Assembly (NCBI RefSeq): GCF_001421505.1
Contig: NZ_LMKL01000006.1
Location: 124,001 to 188,000, forward strand
DNA length: 64,000 bases
From: Sphingomonas sp. Leaf17
GTDB taxonomy: Bacteria > Pseudomonadota > Alphaproteobacteria > Sphingomonadales > Sphingomonadaceae
Direction: 5' to 3'
Shown here: positions 26,367-36,671 of the stretch, piece after piece
How the letters are laid out: each line of letters starts with the position of its first letter
Numbering within the stretch: position 1 is the first letter of the stretch
Notes under the pieces: generated by a model
Told to the model about the DNA's origin: nothing
The model's database searches: none
The model's input: the letters and a program-made list of their open reading frames with translations, nothing else
Made by a program: the position numbers and the translations under genes

Positions 26367-26378
26367 GCCCGGCCCTTT

Positions 26379-28372
<1,994 letters not shown>

Positions 28373-28414
28373 TGCGGCCATGATACGCCCCTCGCGCGCC
28401 GAGCGCCAACGAAA

Positions 28415-28446
28415 AAGGGGCCGTACAGACAACTGTACGACCCCTT
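28415..28446 (-). terminator. Terminator of the ferritin-like gene pair
   Basis: Arms AAGGGGCCGTACAG and CTGTACGACCCCTT pair with one mismatch over a 4-nt loop, and the minus-strand product ends in a U-run (AAAAA on the plus strand at 28412-28416). It sits 32 bp past the stop of the second ferritin-like gene. Confidence 0.85.
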
Positions 28447-28478
28447 CCTTCCCCGGGGGGACGGGAATGATGCGCGGC

Positions 28479-29480
28479 TCAGTTCGCGCCGCTGGTCCGC
28501 AACGCGTCGGTCCGGTTGTTCGTCCCGTTGGGGAAGAAGCCGCCGCCGATGCGCGCCGTGTTCGTCAGGTACGCGATGTTGTGCACCTGCGCGATGCTCC
28601 GGCTGTAGGCCAGGCCGTTCGAGTCGGTCGGGACGATGTTGGCGTCCGTTCCGATCGTCAGCCCCTGGTCGATATCCGACGTACCATCCAGGCTGTCGCG
28701 GGCGTTGCTGATCTGCCCTGCGGCGGTAATCAGGGCCGGCGTCGCGATACCCTTGCGGTACAGGACGGTACGAACCAGACCGGCATGATAGGCCTCGGCC
28801 GCCAGGATACCGGCCGCTGCCTCCAGGAAGGTCTTGTTGGTGATGAGCGGCGACGCGCCTTTGTAGGCCGACACGCCCACGTCCTCGAAGATGTACGCGC
28901 CCAGCAGGAAGTTCTCGTCCGACGAATAGGGGTCGAACGTGCCGGTCGCCCCGACCACCCCGGCGGCGCGGGCCGCCGCGGTGAAGGCACCCGTCGCGCC
29001 GCCGTCGATGTTGATCGCCGGCATGGCAAAGGCCGCAGAGCCAAGCGCCGACCGCAGGAACAGAACGTGCGCCAGTTCGTCGGCCGCGATCTCCCGCGCA
29101 TATTCGCGAACGACGGGGTCGGTGAAGGTCACCTGACGTCCGCCGGTAACGCCGCCGGCAAGGCCGAGGCCCGATGTCTGGCTGGCGGTCAGGCCCGACC
29201 CGGTGACTGCGAACAGATAGAACTGCGCTTCGAGATATTCGAGGTTCAGCGCATAGTTCAGCACGTCGATGTCGGTCTGTGCCGCCGTTGCCGCGCCATC
29301 GGGCGTCGGCGTCGGCGTGGGTGCCGGCGTGTCGTTGCCATCGTCGCCGCACGCCGCGAGCAGCGAGAGGCCGCCGACGGCCAGCGTGGTGGTGCCGGCG
29401 AGGTTCAGGAACCGGCGGCGATCGGTCCGGCGCTTGTCGATCGCGTCGAGAACCTGGGTCTGTGTGTCGATATCGTTCAT
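28479..29480 (-). CDS. Ferritin-like domain protein, predicted Tat lipoprotein
   Basis: 333 aa. The signal DRRRFLNLAG (twin Arg) ends with SLLAACGDD, a lipobox, so a Tat-exported, lipid-anchored protein is predicted. A Pro/Thr linker leads to a desiccation-type ferritin-like four-helix domain with all diiron ligand positions: Glu in [10 protein letters not shown], ExxH in DELAHV, Glu in TFLEAA and ExxH in EAYHAG. It shares much of its sequence with the next gene upstream and lies 32 bp behind it in one operon. Role in iron, peroxide or desiccation stress is inferred. Confidence 0.82.
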   Translation of the reverse strand: MNDIDTQTQVLDAIDKRRTDRRRFLNLAGTTTLAVGGLSLLAACGDDGNDTPAPTPTPTPDGAATAAQTDIDVLNYALNLEYLEAQFYLFAVTGSGLTASQTSGLGLAGGVTGGRQVTFTDPVVREYAREIAADELAHVLFLRSALGSAAFAMPAINIDGGATGAFTAAARAAGVVGATGTFDPYSSDENFLLGAYIFEDVGVSAYKGASPLITNKTFLEAAAGILAAEAYHAGLVRTVLYRKGIATPALITAAGQISNARDSLDGTSDIDQGLTIGTDANIVPTDSNGLAYSRSIAQVHNIAYLTNTARIGGGFFPNGTNNRTDALRTSGAN

Positions 29481-29512
29481 GAGACTGTCTCCCCTGAAAA
29501 CTGGCATCTGGC

Positions 29513-30484
29513 TCAATTGGCCGTGCTGGTCCGAATGTTGCCGTTGACGCCCGCCGGGAAGAATCCGCCCATGCTGGCTGCTGTGTTGGTCAGGTAGACG
29601 ATGTTGAGAACCTGACCGACCGAGCGGCTGTATGCGATGCCGTTCGCATCCAGCGGCACGATGTTGGACGCGGTGGCGGTGGCCGTACCGCCGTTGATCG
29701 TCGTGGTCGTGGCCGAAATGCCCTGATCCAGATCGGTCGTGCCATCCAGCGAGTCACGCGCGTTGGAGATGGCGTCGGCCGATGTACGCAGCGACGGCGT
29801 GGCGATGCCCTTGCCGTACAGCGTCGTGCGGACCAGCGCGGCGTGATACGCCTCGACCGCCAGCAGGCCGGCGGCGGCCTCCAGGAAGGTCTTGTTGGTC
29901 AGCAGCGGGGCCGCACCCTTGTAGGCGGTGACGCCCACGTCCTCGAAGATGAACGCGCCCAGCAGGAATGCCTCGTCGCTTGCATAGGGGTCGAACGCCT
30001 GTCCGGCACCGACAAGACCGGCCGCGCGTGCGGCGGCGCTGAAGGCACCGTTCGCGTTGGCACTGACGTCGATCGCCGGCTGGGCCACGGCCGAGGTGCC
30101 GAGCGCCGTGCGCAGGAACGCGACGTGCGCGATCTCGTCGTTGGCGATTTCCTTGGCATAGGCGGCAACGACCGGGTCGGTAAAGTTGACACGGCGACCG
30201 CCGGTCACGGCGCCTTGCGTGCCCGTACCGGTCAGCAGGTTGTTGGCAAGGCCGGTGCCGAATGCGGCGTAGGAATAGAACTGCGCTTCGAGATACTCGA
30301 GGTTCAGCGCGAAATTCAGGACGTCGGCATCAGTCACCGACTGCGCACGGGCAGAGGAGGAGAAGGACAAGGCCGTCGCGCCGACCGCTGCCGCGCCCAG
30401 TGCTGCCTTGAAGAAGTCGCGGCGCTCGTCGCGTCGCCGAACGCGGGAATCGAGAGCCTCGATCAGGTGTGCGCTTTCGGTCAT
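29513..30484 (-). CDS. Ferritin-like domain protein, soluble Tat substrate
   Basis: 323 aa from ATG 30484 (AAGGGG about 9 nt upstream; an ATG at 30493 has no room for one). The signal [11 protein letters not shown] has twin Arg but no lipobox and ends in SSARAQ, implying cleavage and a soluble periplasmic protein. The domain keeps the four diiron positions ([28 protein letters not shown]). Its C-terminal part, [10 protein letters not shown] then [16 protein letters not shown], is near-identical in kind to its paralogue downstream. It is first in the operon, behind a candidate EcfG promoter. Confidence 0.82.
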   Translation of the reverse strand: MTESAHLIEALDSRVRRRDERRDFFKAALGAAAVGATALSFSSSARAQSVTDADVLNFALNLEYLEAQFYSYAAFGTGLANNLLTGTGTQGAVTGGRRVNFTDPVVAAYAKEIANDEIAHVAFLRTALGTSAVAQPAIDVSANANGAFSAAARAAGLVGAGQAFDPYASDEAFLLGAFIFEDVGVTAYKGAAPLLTNKTFLEAAAGLLAVEAYHAALVRTTLYGKGIATPSLRTSADAISNARDSLDGTTDLDQGISATTTTINGGTATATASNIVPLDANGIAYSRSVGQVLNIVYLTNTAASMGGFFPAGVNGNIRTSTAN

Positions 30485-30520
30485 GTCTGGCATCCCCTTA
30501 TGGTTTTACTCTAACGCCCA

Positions 30521-30544
30521 AACCGCCCAGCCAAGGAAAGTTCC
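30521..30544 (-). promoter_or_regulatory. Candidate EcfG-type general stress promoter
   Basis: On the minus strand GGAAC (30544-30540) is followed after 16 nt by GTT (30523-30521), matching the GGAAC-N16-17-(C)GTT form of alphaproteobacterial EcfG promoters, except that the first C is not in place. The ATG of the ferritin-like gene lies 36 nt further on. GAAAGTT-CCTG-AACTTTC (30536-30553) overlaps the -35 part as a dyad. Confidence 0.45.
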
Positions 30545-30609
30545 TGAACTTTCTCGACAAAATGGCCCGTGTCGTCCGTCGACCGGCGTCCTTCCAGCCG
30601 CAGCTACGC

Positions 30610-30648
30610 AAAAAACCACGCACCGGATGCACCGATGCATGGTTTTTT
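30610..30648. terminator. Bidirectional-type terminator after the mipA-like gene
   Basis: AAAAAACCA (30610-30618) pairs with TGGTTTTTT (30640-30648), with GCA/TGC pairs adding to the stem. U-runs arise on either strand. It lies about 54 bp past the stop of the MipA gene on the minus strand and separates it from the ferritin-like operon. Confidence 0.75.
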
Positions 30649-30701
30649 TTCTCGCAATCCCGAACCGCCTTCCCATGAGAGGGGAGCGGCCGGAGCAGGG
30701 A

Positions 30702-31574
30702 TCAGAAGGTGTAGGTCAGGCCGACGGCACCAGCCCACTGGTCGGCATCGCCCACGTCGGAGACGATCGGGCTGTCCTTGTACTTGCCGAGCATCTTTCC
30801 GTAGAGGACGCCGGCACCGACGCCAAAGCCCCGCCGCAGATCGCCCGACAGGCTCTGCAACGCGAAGAACGACAGGTTCACGCGCTTGAAGCCGCTGTCG
30901 TCGATATCGTAGACGCGCAACCCGCTGGACAACGCGCCGATCGGTGTCACGCCGAAATAGGTGCGGCCATAACCCTTGCCGACATAATCGGCCGACGCGC
31001 CAAGCGATACCAATGTCGTGTAGGACAGCGGCGTCGTGTAATTCAGCTGGGGCGTGATGACATAGCTGTCATAAGCACCCGACACGTCGTGGACGAAGGC
31101 AACGCGCGCGGTCACGGTGTCATAATCGCTGGTGATGACGCCGGTCTTGCCGATGCCGACATAGCCGCCAAGTTCATAGGCGGTGTCCAGCTTGCCCAGC
31201 GCCCGCACCTGCGCATTGTCGACGCGGTTGGTACGGTCCAGCCGAACGCCGCCGATCACACCCAGTTCGTAATTGATGCCGACACCGCCCGCATTGGGGA
31301 TCAGGTTGACGTACAATTGCGTACCGCGCGTGAAGAAATCGAATCCCTTGACCTTGCCGATCGCGACCGCGCCGGGGGTGATGGAATTGCTGTCGGCACC
31401 CTCGTAATCGGGCAGAGTGGCGACACCGATGCCGACCGTGACACGGCTGGTGTCCGCGGGCGCATCCGGCGCGGGCGTCGCAGGCGCGGTATTCGGCTCC
31501 GACGTCTGTGCCAAAGCCGGTGTGGCCAGGGCCATCGCGGCGGCGGCGGTCAGGGAAAGGGTCAATACGCGCAA
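30702..31574 (-). CDS. MipA/OmpV family outer-membrane protein
   Basis: 290 aa. A signal peptide (MRVLTLSLTAAAAMALATPALAQ) is followed by a Pro/Thr-rich linker and a beta-barrel-like domain with VGIGVATLPDYEGADS, the MipA/OmpV opening, and a terminal aromatic (GLTYTF) as in outer-membrane barrels. The family is implicated as MltA-interacting scaffold or adhesin. The start codon is a TTG at 31574; no ATG precedes the signal peptide in frame and the SD is weak. It appears to be a single gene with its own terminator. Confidence 0.8.
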   Translation of the reverse strand: MRVLTLSLTAAAAMALATPALAQTSEPNTAPATPAPDAPADTSRVTVGIGVATLPDYEGADSNSITPGAVAIGKVKGFDFFTRGTQLYVNLIPNAGGVGINYELGVIGGVRLDRTNRVDNAQVRALGKLDTAYELGGYVGIGKTGVITSDYDTVTARVAFVHDVSGAYDSYVITPQLNYTTPLSYTTLVSLGASADYVGKGYGRTYFGVTPIGALSSGLRVYDIDDSGFKRVNLSFFALQSLSGDLRRGFGVGAGVLYGKMLGKYKDSPIVSDVGDADQWAGAVGLTYTF

Positions 31575-31672
31575 GGGACGGCTCCGGAATATCGGGGGAA
31601 TGTCGGGGAAAATTGATCGGCAAGTTAATCTGGCAACGCCGGACCCATCGTTTTGGGTCCGTTACAACGTCA

Positions 31673-32131
31673 TCACAGGATGTAACGCATCGTCACCTGT
31701 TGCACATTGGCATCACCGGCGATGGTGAAACGGGCGGCGGCAAACTTGGGCGGACCGAACCGGATCACGGGATTGCGGGAAAACCCGAAGCCCTCCTTCG
31801 GAATGCCGGCGAACGTGTCCAGCCTGGCGTTGTTGTTCTCGTCGTGGATCACCGCGACGGCATAGCCACCCGGCGGCAGTCCGGTGAAGTCGATCGCATG
31901 GACACCGGCGGCCACCGTGCGCGTGACCGCATTGGCATCGTCGACACAGGCCGGGAAATTGTCGGGATCCGCTGTCAGGCAGACGCGCAGGCTGCCCTTG
32001 GCCGACCGCATGCCGGTGACATCGACATCAAGCCGTGCGACCGGCGTTGCCCCGATGAGGGTCGCCAGCACGGCCGTCAGGCCGGCCAGCCGCCGGACGT
32101 TCAGCCAGCGGGCGCCCGGCCGCCCTAGCAT
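31673..32131 (-). CDS. DUF2141 family secreted protein
   Basis: 152 aa from ATG 32131. A signal peptide (about residues 1-30, ending GATPVA) precedes a DUF2141 beta-sandwich of about 115 residues: GSLRVCLTADPDNFPACVDD, then HDENNNARLDTFAGIPKEGF and IRFGPPKFAAARFTIAG. Family function is unknown. Its first 104 bp overlap, in another frame, the end of the sterol desaturase gene; both are on the minus strand, so translation is likely coupled. Confidence 0.78.
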   Translation of the reverse strand: MLGRPGARWLNVRRLAGLTAVLATLIGATPVARLDVDVTGMRSAKGSLRVCLTADPDNFPACVDDANAVTRTVAAGVHAIDFTGLPPGGYAVAVIHDENNNARLDTFAGIPKEGFGFSRNPVIRFGPPKFAAARFTIAGDANVQQVTMRYIL

Positions 32132-32858
32132 GGGCGCGGGCGAAATCGCCGATGCCCCGATCGGTGCCGCATACCCGGTCCCAGAAGCGGAAATACAGCC
32201 CATAATTACACCTATACTGGTCGTGATGCCGCTGGTGATGGCTGGCGGTAATCAGCCAGCCGCCCAATCGGCCACTCCACATGAACCGGGGGAAAATCTC
32301 CCACCCCATGTGATTGGTCACTCCCATAACGGTCATGACCGTCAATACCAAACCAAGCGCGCCGACATGGATCGGAATCGCGAACACCAGTAGCGGAATG
32401 GCCACAGCCCCGGTCAACGCCTCGATCGGATGGAACGCCATCGCCGCCCAGGCGGTCGGCGGCTTGCTGGCGTGGTGGACGGCGTGGGCCAGCCTGAACG
32501 GCCCGGACCGGTGCATCCAGCGATGCGTCCAGTAGAACCAGGTATCGTGCGCGAACAGGTACAGCAGCACCGACACCGGCAGGTACCACAACGGATAGTC
32601 GGCGACATCTGTATAGATCCGCGTCCAGCCCCGGTTCTGCCAGCCCCAGGCAACGATTCCGGCGGGAACGCCATAGATCGCCGCCGATGCCAGGCTCCAC
32701 CACAGTTCACGCCGCATCTGTGCGTCCAGCCCGCGGTACAGACCCGGATGCCGCACCCGCGTCGCCGCGGCGAACGCGCCCGACACGATCAGATAGCGGA
32801 CGCCGACGATCACCGTCATCGCGGCGGCGGAGGCGAGGATGGCAAGCAGGATGGTCAC
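32028..32858 (-). CDS. Sterol desaturase / fatty acid hydroxylase superfamily enzyme
   Basis: 276 aa integral membrane enzyme with about four helices and the di-iron histidine set: HDTWFYWTHRWMH (motif HX4H type), HAVHH and HHQRHH. Such enzymes hydroxylate or desaturate lipids, sterols or carotenoids. Carotenoid 2,2-prime-hydroxylase (CrtG) of sphingomonads is, as I recall, in this superfamily, and the crt operon starts 1.1 kb away, so CrtG is a possibility but not shown. The last 35 residues, Ala/Arg/Gly-rich, overlap the DUF2141 gene and look like translated overlap rather than conserved enzyme. Confidence 0.78.
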   Translation of the reverse strand: MTILLAILASAAAMTVIVGVRYLIVSGAFAAATRVRHPGLYRGLDAQMRRELWWSLASAAIYGVPAGIVAWGWQNRGWTRIYTDVADYPLWYLPVSVLLYLFAHDTWFYWTHRWMHRSGPFRLAHAVHHASKPPTAWAAMAFHPIEALTGAVAIPLLVFAIPIHVGALGLVLTVMTVMGVTNHMGWEIFPRFMWSGRLGGWLITASHHQRHHDQYRCNYGLYFRFWDRVCGTDRGIGDFARAHARAAGRPLAERPAAGRPDGRAGDPHRGNAGRTA

Positions 32859-32939
32859 GACGGCCCGTGTAGCGGATCACGGCCGCCGGGGGAATGCGCG
32901 ATCGGGCGTCGCCTTGCGCCACAGCCCGACCGGCGACCC

Positions 32940-33269
32940 TCAGTTCAGCGCGTAGCATTCCGAGGTGGCGACGTTCTGATCGGTCTGCGGGTTCTGCCCG
33001 ACCAGGACGCAAACGGTGTATTTGCCCTTGGCCATCACCGTCACGACCGGACCGGTCCGGCCGATGTAGGAACTGACGATCCTGCCACCGCTGTTCAAAA
33101 TGTCGGTCAGCGACTGGTTGACCGGGTCCAGCTTCGTCGGAACCTGCAGGGCCTTGGACGGGGTCTTTACCGGGCCTTCAAGCGGCCATTGCGGCGAGGA
33201 CGGCACATCCTGCGCCGACGCGGGCAGGGCAACGACGGCACCCAGAAGTGTCAGGATCATGATCTTCAT
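32940..33269 (-). CDS. Small secreted protein of unknown function
   Basis: 109 aa. MKIMILTLLGAVVALPASAQ is a clear Sec signal peptide. The mature part is Pro/Lys-rich at first (PVKTPSKALQVPTKLDP), then a compact domain with two Cys (VCVLVGQ and SECYALN) that could form a disulphide. I do not recognise a family. An upstream GTG (33272) is the alternative start. A CTTATA/TATAAG dyad at 33295-33316 is in its promoter region. Confidence 0.6.
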   Translation of the reverse strand: MKIMILTLLGAVVALPASAQDVPSSPQWPLEGPVKTPSKALQVPTKLDPVNQSLTDILNSGGRIVSSYIGRTGPVVTVMAKGKYTVCVLVGQNPQTDQNVATSECYALN

Positions 33270-33341
33270 CACAGGGTCTCACTTGGATCGTTTACTTATA
33301 CGGTATCCTATATAAGCGGGATGAACGGGAGATGCACGGCC

Positions 33342-33914
33342 TCACGCGACGGATCCGGATCGTCTCGGGCGCTCGAACACAAGGGTCGGTTCGGCCTTGT
33401 AGGTGCCCGCCGCAACCAGCGCATAGCCCATCCGCGTGGCCAGCCGGATCGACGCGGCGTTGCCAGGCGCGATGATGCAGACGGTTCGCGCCATCCCCTG
33501 CCCGTCCGCCCAGCCGAGCATCGCCGCCACCGCCTCGCCCGCGATCCCGCGCCCTTGTGCTGCGGTGGTGAACATCCAGCCGGCCTCGAGCGTGCCTTCG
33601 TAGCCGGGGTCGGTGGCGCGGCGCGAATCCATCAGTCCGACGTCGCCCAGATACCGGCCGGTCGCGGTGTCGCGCACCGCCCAGTTGCCATGGCCCACCA
33701 CCTGCCAATGCCCGATATAGCGCAGGATGCGGTGCCACGTTTCCTCACGCGTGAAGGTCCGGCCGCCGACGTGACGGCACACGACGGGATCGGCGAGCAT
33801 CGCGGCATAGTCGTCCAGGTCGGCGGGGCCGTAGGGTGACAGGGTAAGCCGGTCGGTGACGATGGTCGGTGTCCCGGGGATGGCGGGGTCGATGGCGGGG
33901 CGGATCGCGGTCAT
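33342..33914 (-). CDS. GNAT acetyltransferase, RimJ/RimL type
   Basis: 190 aa. TDRLTLSPYGPADLDDYAAML is the RimJ/RimL opening, and GWMFTTAAQGRGIAGEAVAAM is the acetyl-CoA binding motif A (Q/RxxGxG/A). It should acetylate an amine, either a protein N-terminus or a small molecule. It is divergent from crtY; 89 bp between the two starts must hold both promoters. Confidence 0.85.
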   Translation of the reverse strand: MTAIRPAIDPAIPGTPTIVTDRLTLSPYGPADLDDYAAMLADPVVCRHVGGRTFTREETWHRILRYIGHWQVVGHGNWAVRDTATGRYLGDVGLMDSRRATDPGYEGTLEAGWMFTTAAQGRGIAGEAVAAMLGWADGQGMARTVCIIAPGNAASIRLATRMGYALVAAGTYKAEPTLVFERPRRSGSVA

Positions 33915-34003
33915 GCAACATGGGTTACAGACGATGGACAAAATGTCGCAAGTGGCGCGACGGCGGTTCTCGCGTCGTCCGGTTTGTACTACGCCATCCG
34001 GCA

Positions 34004-35182
34004 ATGGCATCGACTGAAACCTGTGACGTCGCGATCGTCGGCGCTGGACTGGCCGGCGGGCTACTGGCGCTGGCGCTGAAGGGCCGGCATCCGACACTCG
34101 ACGTGCGGCTGATCGACGCCGCGGCGGTCGTCGGCGGCAACCACCTCTGGTCGTTCTTCGGCAGCGACGTGGCGCAGCAGGACCGCTGGATCGTCGCGCC
34201 GCTCGTCGCCCATGCGTGGCGCGGATACGACGTCCATTTCCCGGCCCATGCGCGCACGATCGACGCGACCTATTATTCAATCGAAAGCGAGCGGCTGGAC
34301 CGGGTCGTGCGGCGCACGCTGCCGGCACACGCGCTGATGCTCGGCCGCAAGGTATCGGGCGCGTCGGCGACCGCCGTGGTCTTCGCGGACGGCGACCGGA
34401 TGGAAGCCAGGGGCGTCGTCGACACGCGCGGCACCGGTGACCTGTCGACGCTGGATCTCGGCTGGCAGAAGTTCGTCGGCCGCGAACTGACCCTGTCCAC
34501 GGCCCATGGATCGCCCCGACCGATGGTGATGGACGCCAGCGTCGCGCAACTGGACGGCTATCGCTTCGTCTACTGCCTGCCCTTCGCCGACGACCGGATG
34601 TTCGTCGAGGACACCTATTACAGCGACACCCCCGACCTGGATACCGAGGTGCTGACCAAACGCATCCACGCCTATGCCGACGCGCGTGGCTGGCAGGTGG
34701 CGCAGGCCGCGCGCGAGGAATCGGGCGTGCTGCCGGTGGCGATGGGCGGCGATTTCGAGGCGTACTGGCGGTCGGGCGGCGCGCGCGTGGCCAAGGCGGG
34801 GATGCGCGCCGGCCTGTTCCACCCGACCACAGGCTATTCGCTGCCCGATGCGATCCGCAGCGCCGCGATGATCGCCGACCGCACCGATTTCACCGGCGCC
34901 GCCCTGCACGAGGCGACTCATGCCCACGCCCGAAAGACCTGGGACGCGCGCGGTTTCTATCGCCTGCTCGACACCATGTTGTTCCGTGCGGCCGATCCCG
35001 AGGAACGCTACCGGGTGCTGGAACGCTTCTACACGCTGGACCCGCGGCTGATCGGCCGTTTCTATGCAGGACATTCGACCATGCGCGACAAGGCTCGCAT
35101 CCTGATGGGCAAGCCGCCCGTGCCCATCACCCGCGCGATCCGCGCGATCCGCGACACACACCGTACAGGAACACCCGCATGA
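34004..35182 (+). CDS. crtY: Lycopene beta-cyclase
   Basis: 392 aa. The FAD-binding motif VAIVGAGLAGGLLALAL is near residues 8-24, GGNHLWSFF follows, and VEDTYYSDTP, YSLPDAIRSA and RFYAGHST are conserved CrtY blocks. The enzyme closes the beta-ionone rings of lycopene to give beta-carotene in the inner membrane. ATG 34004 precedes the Rossmann motif by the normal distance. First gene of crtY-crtI-ZnF-LOG-crtB; 10 bp separate it from crtI. Confidence 0.94.
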   Translation: MASTETCDVAIVGAGLAGGLLALALKGRHPTLDVRLIDAAAVVGGNHLWSFFGSDVAQQDRWIVAPLVAHAWRGYDVHFPAHARTIDATYYSIESERLDRVVRRTLPAHALMLGRKVSGASATAVVFADGDRMEARGVVDTRGTGDLSTLDLGWQKFVGRELTLSTAHGSPRPMVMDASVAQLDGYRFVYCLPFADDRMFVEDTYYSDTPDLDTEVLTKRIHAYADARGWQVAQAAREESGVLPVAMGGDFEAYWRSGGARVAKAGMRAGLFHPTTGYSLPDAIRSAAMIADRTDFTGAALHEATHAHARKTWDARGFYRLLDTMLFRAADPEERYRVLERFYTLDPRLIGRFYAGHSTMRDKARILMGKPPVPITRAIRAIRDTHRTGTPA

Positions 35183-35192
35183 AGTCTGGCGC

Positions 35193-36665
35193 ATGAAGAC
35201 CGCGATCGTCATCGGCGCAGGCTTTGGCGGCCTCGCGCTTGCCATCCGCCTGCAATCGGCCGGCGTACAGACGACCATCGTCGAGTCGCGCGACAAGCCC
35301 GGCGGGCGTGGCTATTACTGGGAAAAGGACGGCTTCATCTTCGACGCCGGGCCGACCGTCATCACCGATCCCGACTGCCTGCGCGAGTTATGGGCGCTGT
35401 CCGGCCATGACATGGCCAAGGACGTGACGCTCGATCCGGTCACCCCCTTCTATCGCCTCAACTGGCCCGACGGCACCAATTTCGACTACACCAATGACGA
35501 GGCGGTGCTGAACGCCGAAATTGCCAAGCTGAACCCGGACGACGTTGCGGGCTACGCGAAGTTCCTCGAATATTCCGCCGGCGTGTTCCGCGAGGGGTAT
35601 GAAAAGCTCGGCCATGTCGCCTTCCTCGACTTCGCGTCGATGATAAAGGCAGCACCGGCGCTGGCCAAATATCAGGCGTGGCGGTCGGTTTATTCGATCG
35701 TGTCGTCCTATGTGAAATCGGAAAAGCTGCGCGAGGCGTTGAGTTTTCATACGCTGCTGGTCGGCGGCAATCCGTTCACGACCAGCGCGATCTATGCCCT
35801 GATCCACAAGCTGGAAAAGGACGGCGGCGTCTGGTTCGCGCGCGGCGGCACCAACCGGCTGGTGGCGGCCATGGTCACGCAGTTCGAGCGGATCGGCGGT
35901 GTCCTGCGCCTGAACGATCCGGTCGTGCAGATCGAGACGCTGGGCGACCGCGCGACCGGCGTGGTGACGAAAAGCGGCTGGTCCAGCCCGGCCGACATGG
36001 TCGCCGCCAATTCCGATATCATGCATACCTACCGCGACCTGCTGTCCACCTCGCGCAGCGCGCAACGGACCAAGGTGCGGCTGGAAAAGAAAAGCTATTC
36101 GCCGTCGCTGTTCGTCACCCATTTCGGCATCAAGGGGACGTGGCCGGGCATCCCGCACCACATGATCCTGTTCGGCCCGCGCTATAAGGGCCTGCTGACC
36201 GACATCTACGATCACGGCGTGCTGGCGGAGGATTTCTCGCTCTACCTGCATCACCCGACCGTGACGGATCCTGCGCTGGCACCGGAGGGCATGTCGACCT
36301 TCTATGTGCTGGCCCCGGTGCCGCACATGGGCAAGTTCCCGGTCAACTGGGACGAGATCACGCCGATCCTGGAAAAGCGCATCCTCGACGAGGTCGGCCG
36401 CCGGCTGATCCCCGACATCCACGAACGGATCGTGACGAAGTTCTCCTATGCGCCAAGCGACTTCGCGACCGACCTGAACGCGCATCTCGGCTCCGCCTTC
36501 TCGCTGGAGCCGACGCTGGTGCAGAGCGCATGGTTCCGCGTCCACAACCGCGACGACCACATCCCGAACCTGTACTTCGTCGGCGCGGGCACGCATCCGG
36601 GTGCCGGCATCCCCGGCGTCGTCGGCAGTGCCAAGGCAACCGCCAAGCTGATGCTGGAGCAATAA
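35193..36665 (+). CDS. crtI: Phytoene desaturase
   Basis: 490 aa. The N-terminus AIVIGAGFGGLALAIRLQSA plus ESRDKPGGRGY and FDAGPTVITD is the classical CrtI FAD domain; the C-terminal FVGAGTHPGAGIPGVVGSAK is the bacterial-type carotenoid dehydrogenase signature. It turns phytoene into lycopene in four steps. Length is typical. Spacing of 10 bp and 6 bp to its neighbours puts it firmly in the operon. Confidence 0.97.
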   Translation: MKTAIVIGAGFGGLALAIRLQSAGVQTTIVESRDKPGGRGYYWEKDGFIFDAGPTVITDPDCLRELWALSGHDMAKDVTLDPVTPFYRLNWPDGTNFDYTNDEAVLNAEIAKLNPDDVAGYAKFLEYSAGVFREGYEKLGHVAFLDFASMIKAAPALAKYQAWRSVYSIVSSYVKSEKLREALSFHTLLVGGNPFTTSAIYALIHKLEKDGGVWFARGGTNRLVAAMVTQFERIGGVLRLNDPVVQIETLGDRATGVVTKSGWSSPADMVAANSDIMHTYRDLLSTSRSAQRTKVRLEKKSYSPSLFVTHFGIKGTWPGIPHHMILFGPRYKGLLTDIYDHGVLAEDFSLYLHHPTVTDPALAPEGMSTFYVLAPVPHMGKFPVNWDEITPILEKRILDEVGRRLIPDIHERIVTKFSYAPSDFATDLNAHLGSAFSLEPTLVQSAWFRVHNRDDHIPNLYFVGAGTHPGAGIPGVVGSAKATAKLMLEQ

Positions 36666-36671
36666 GCGTTC

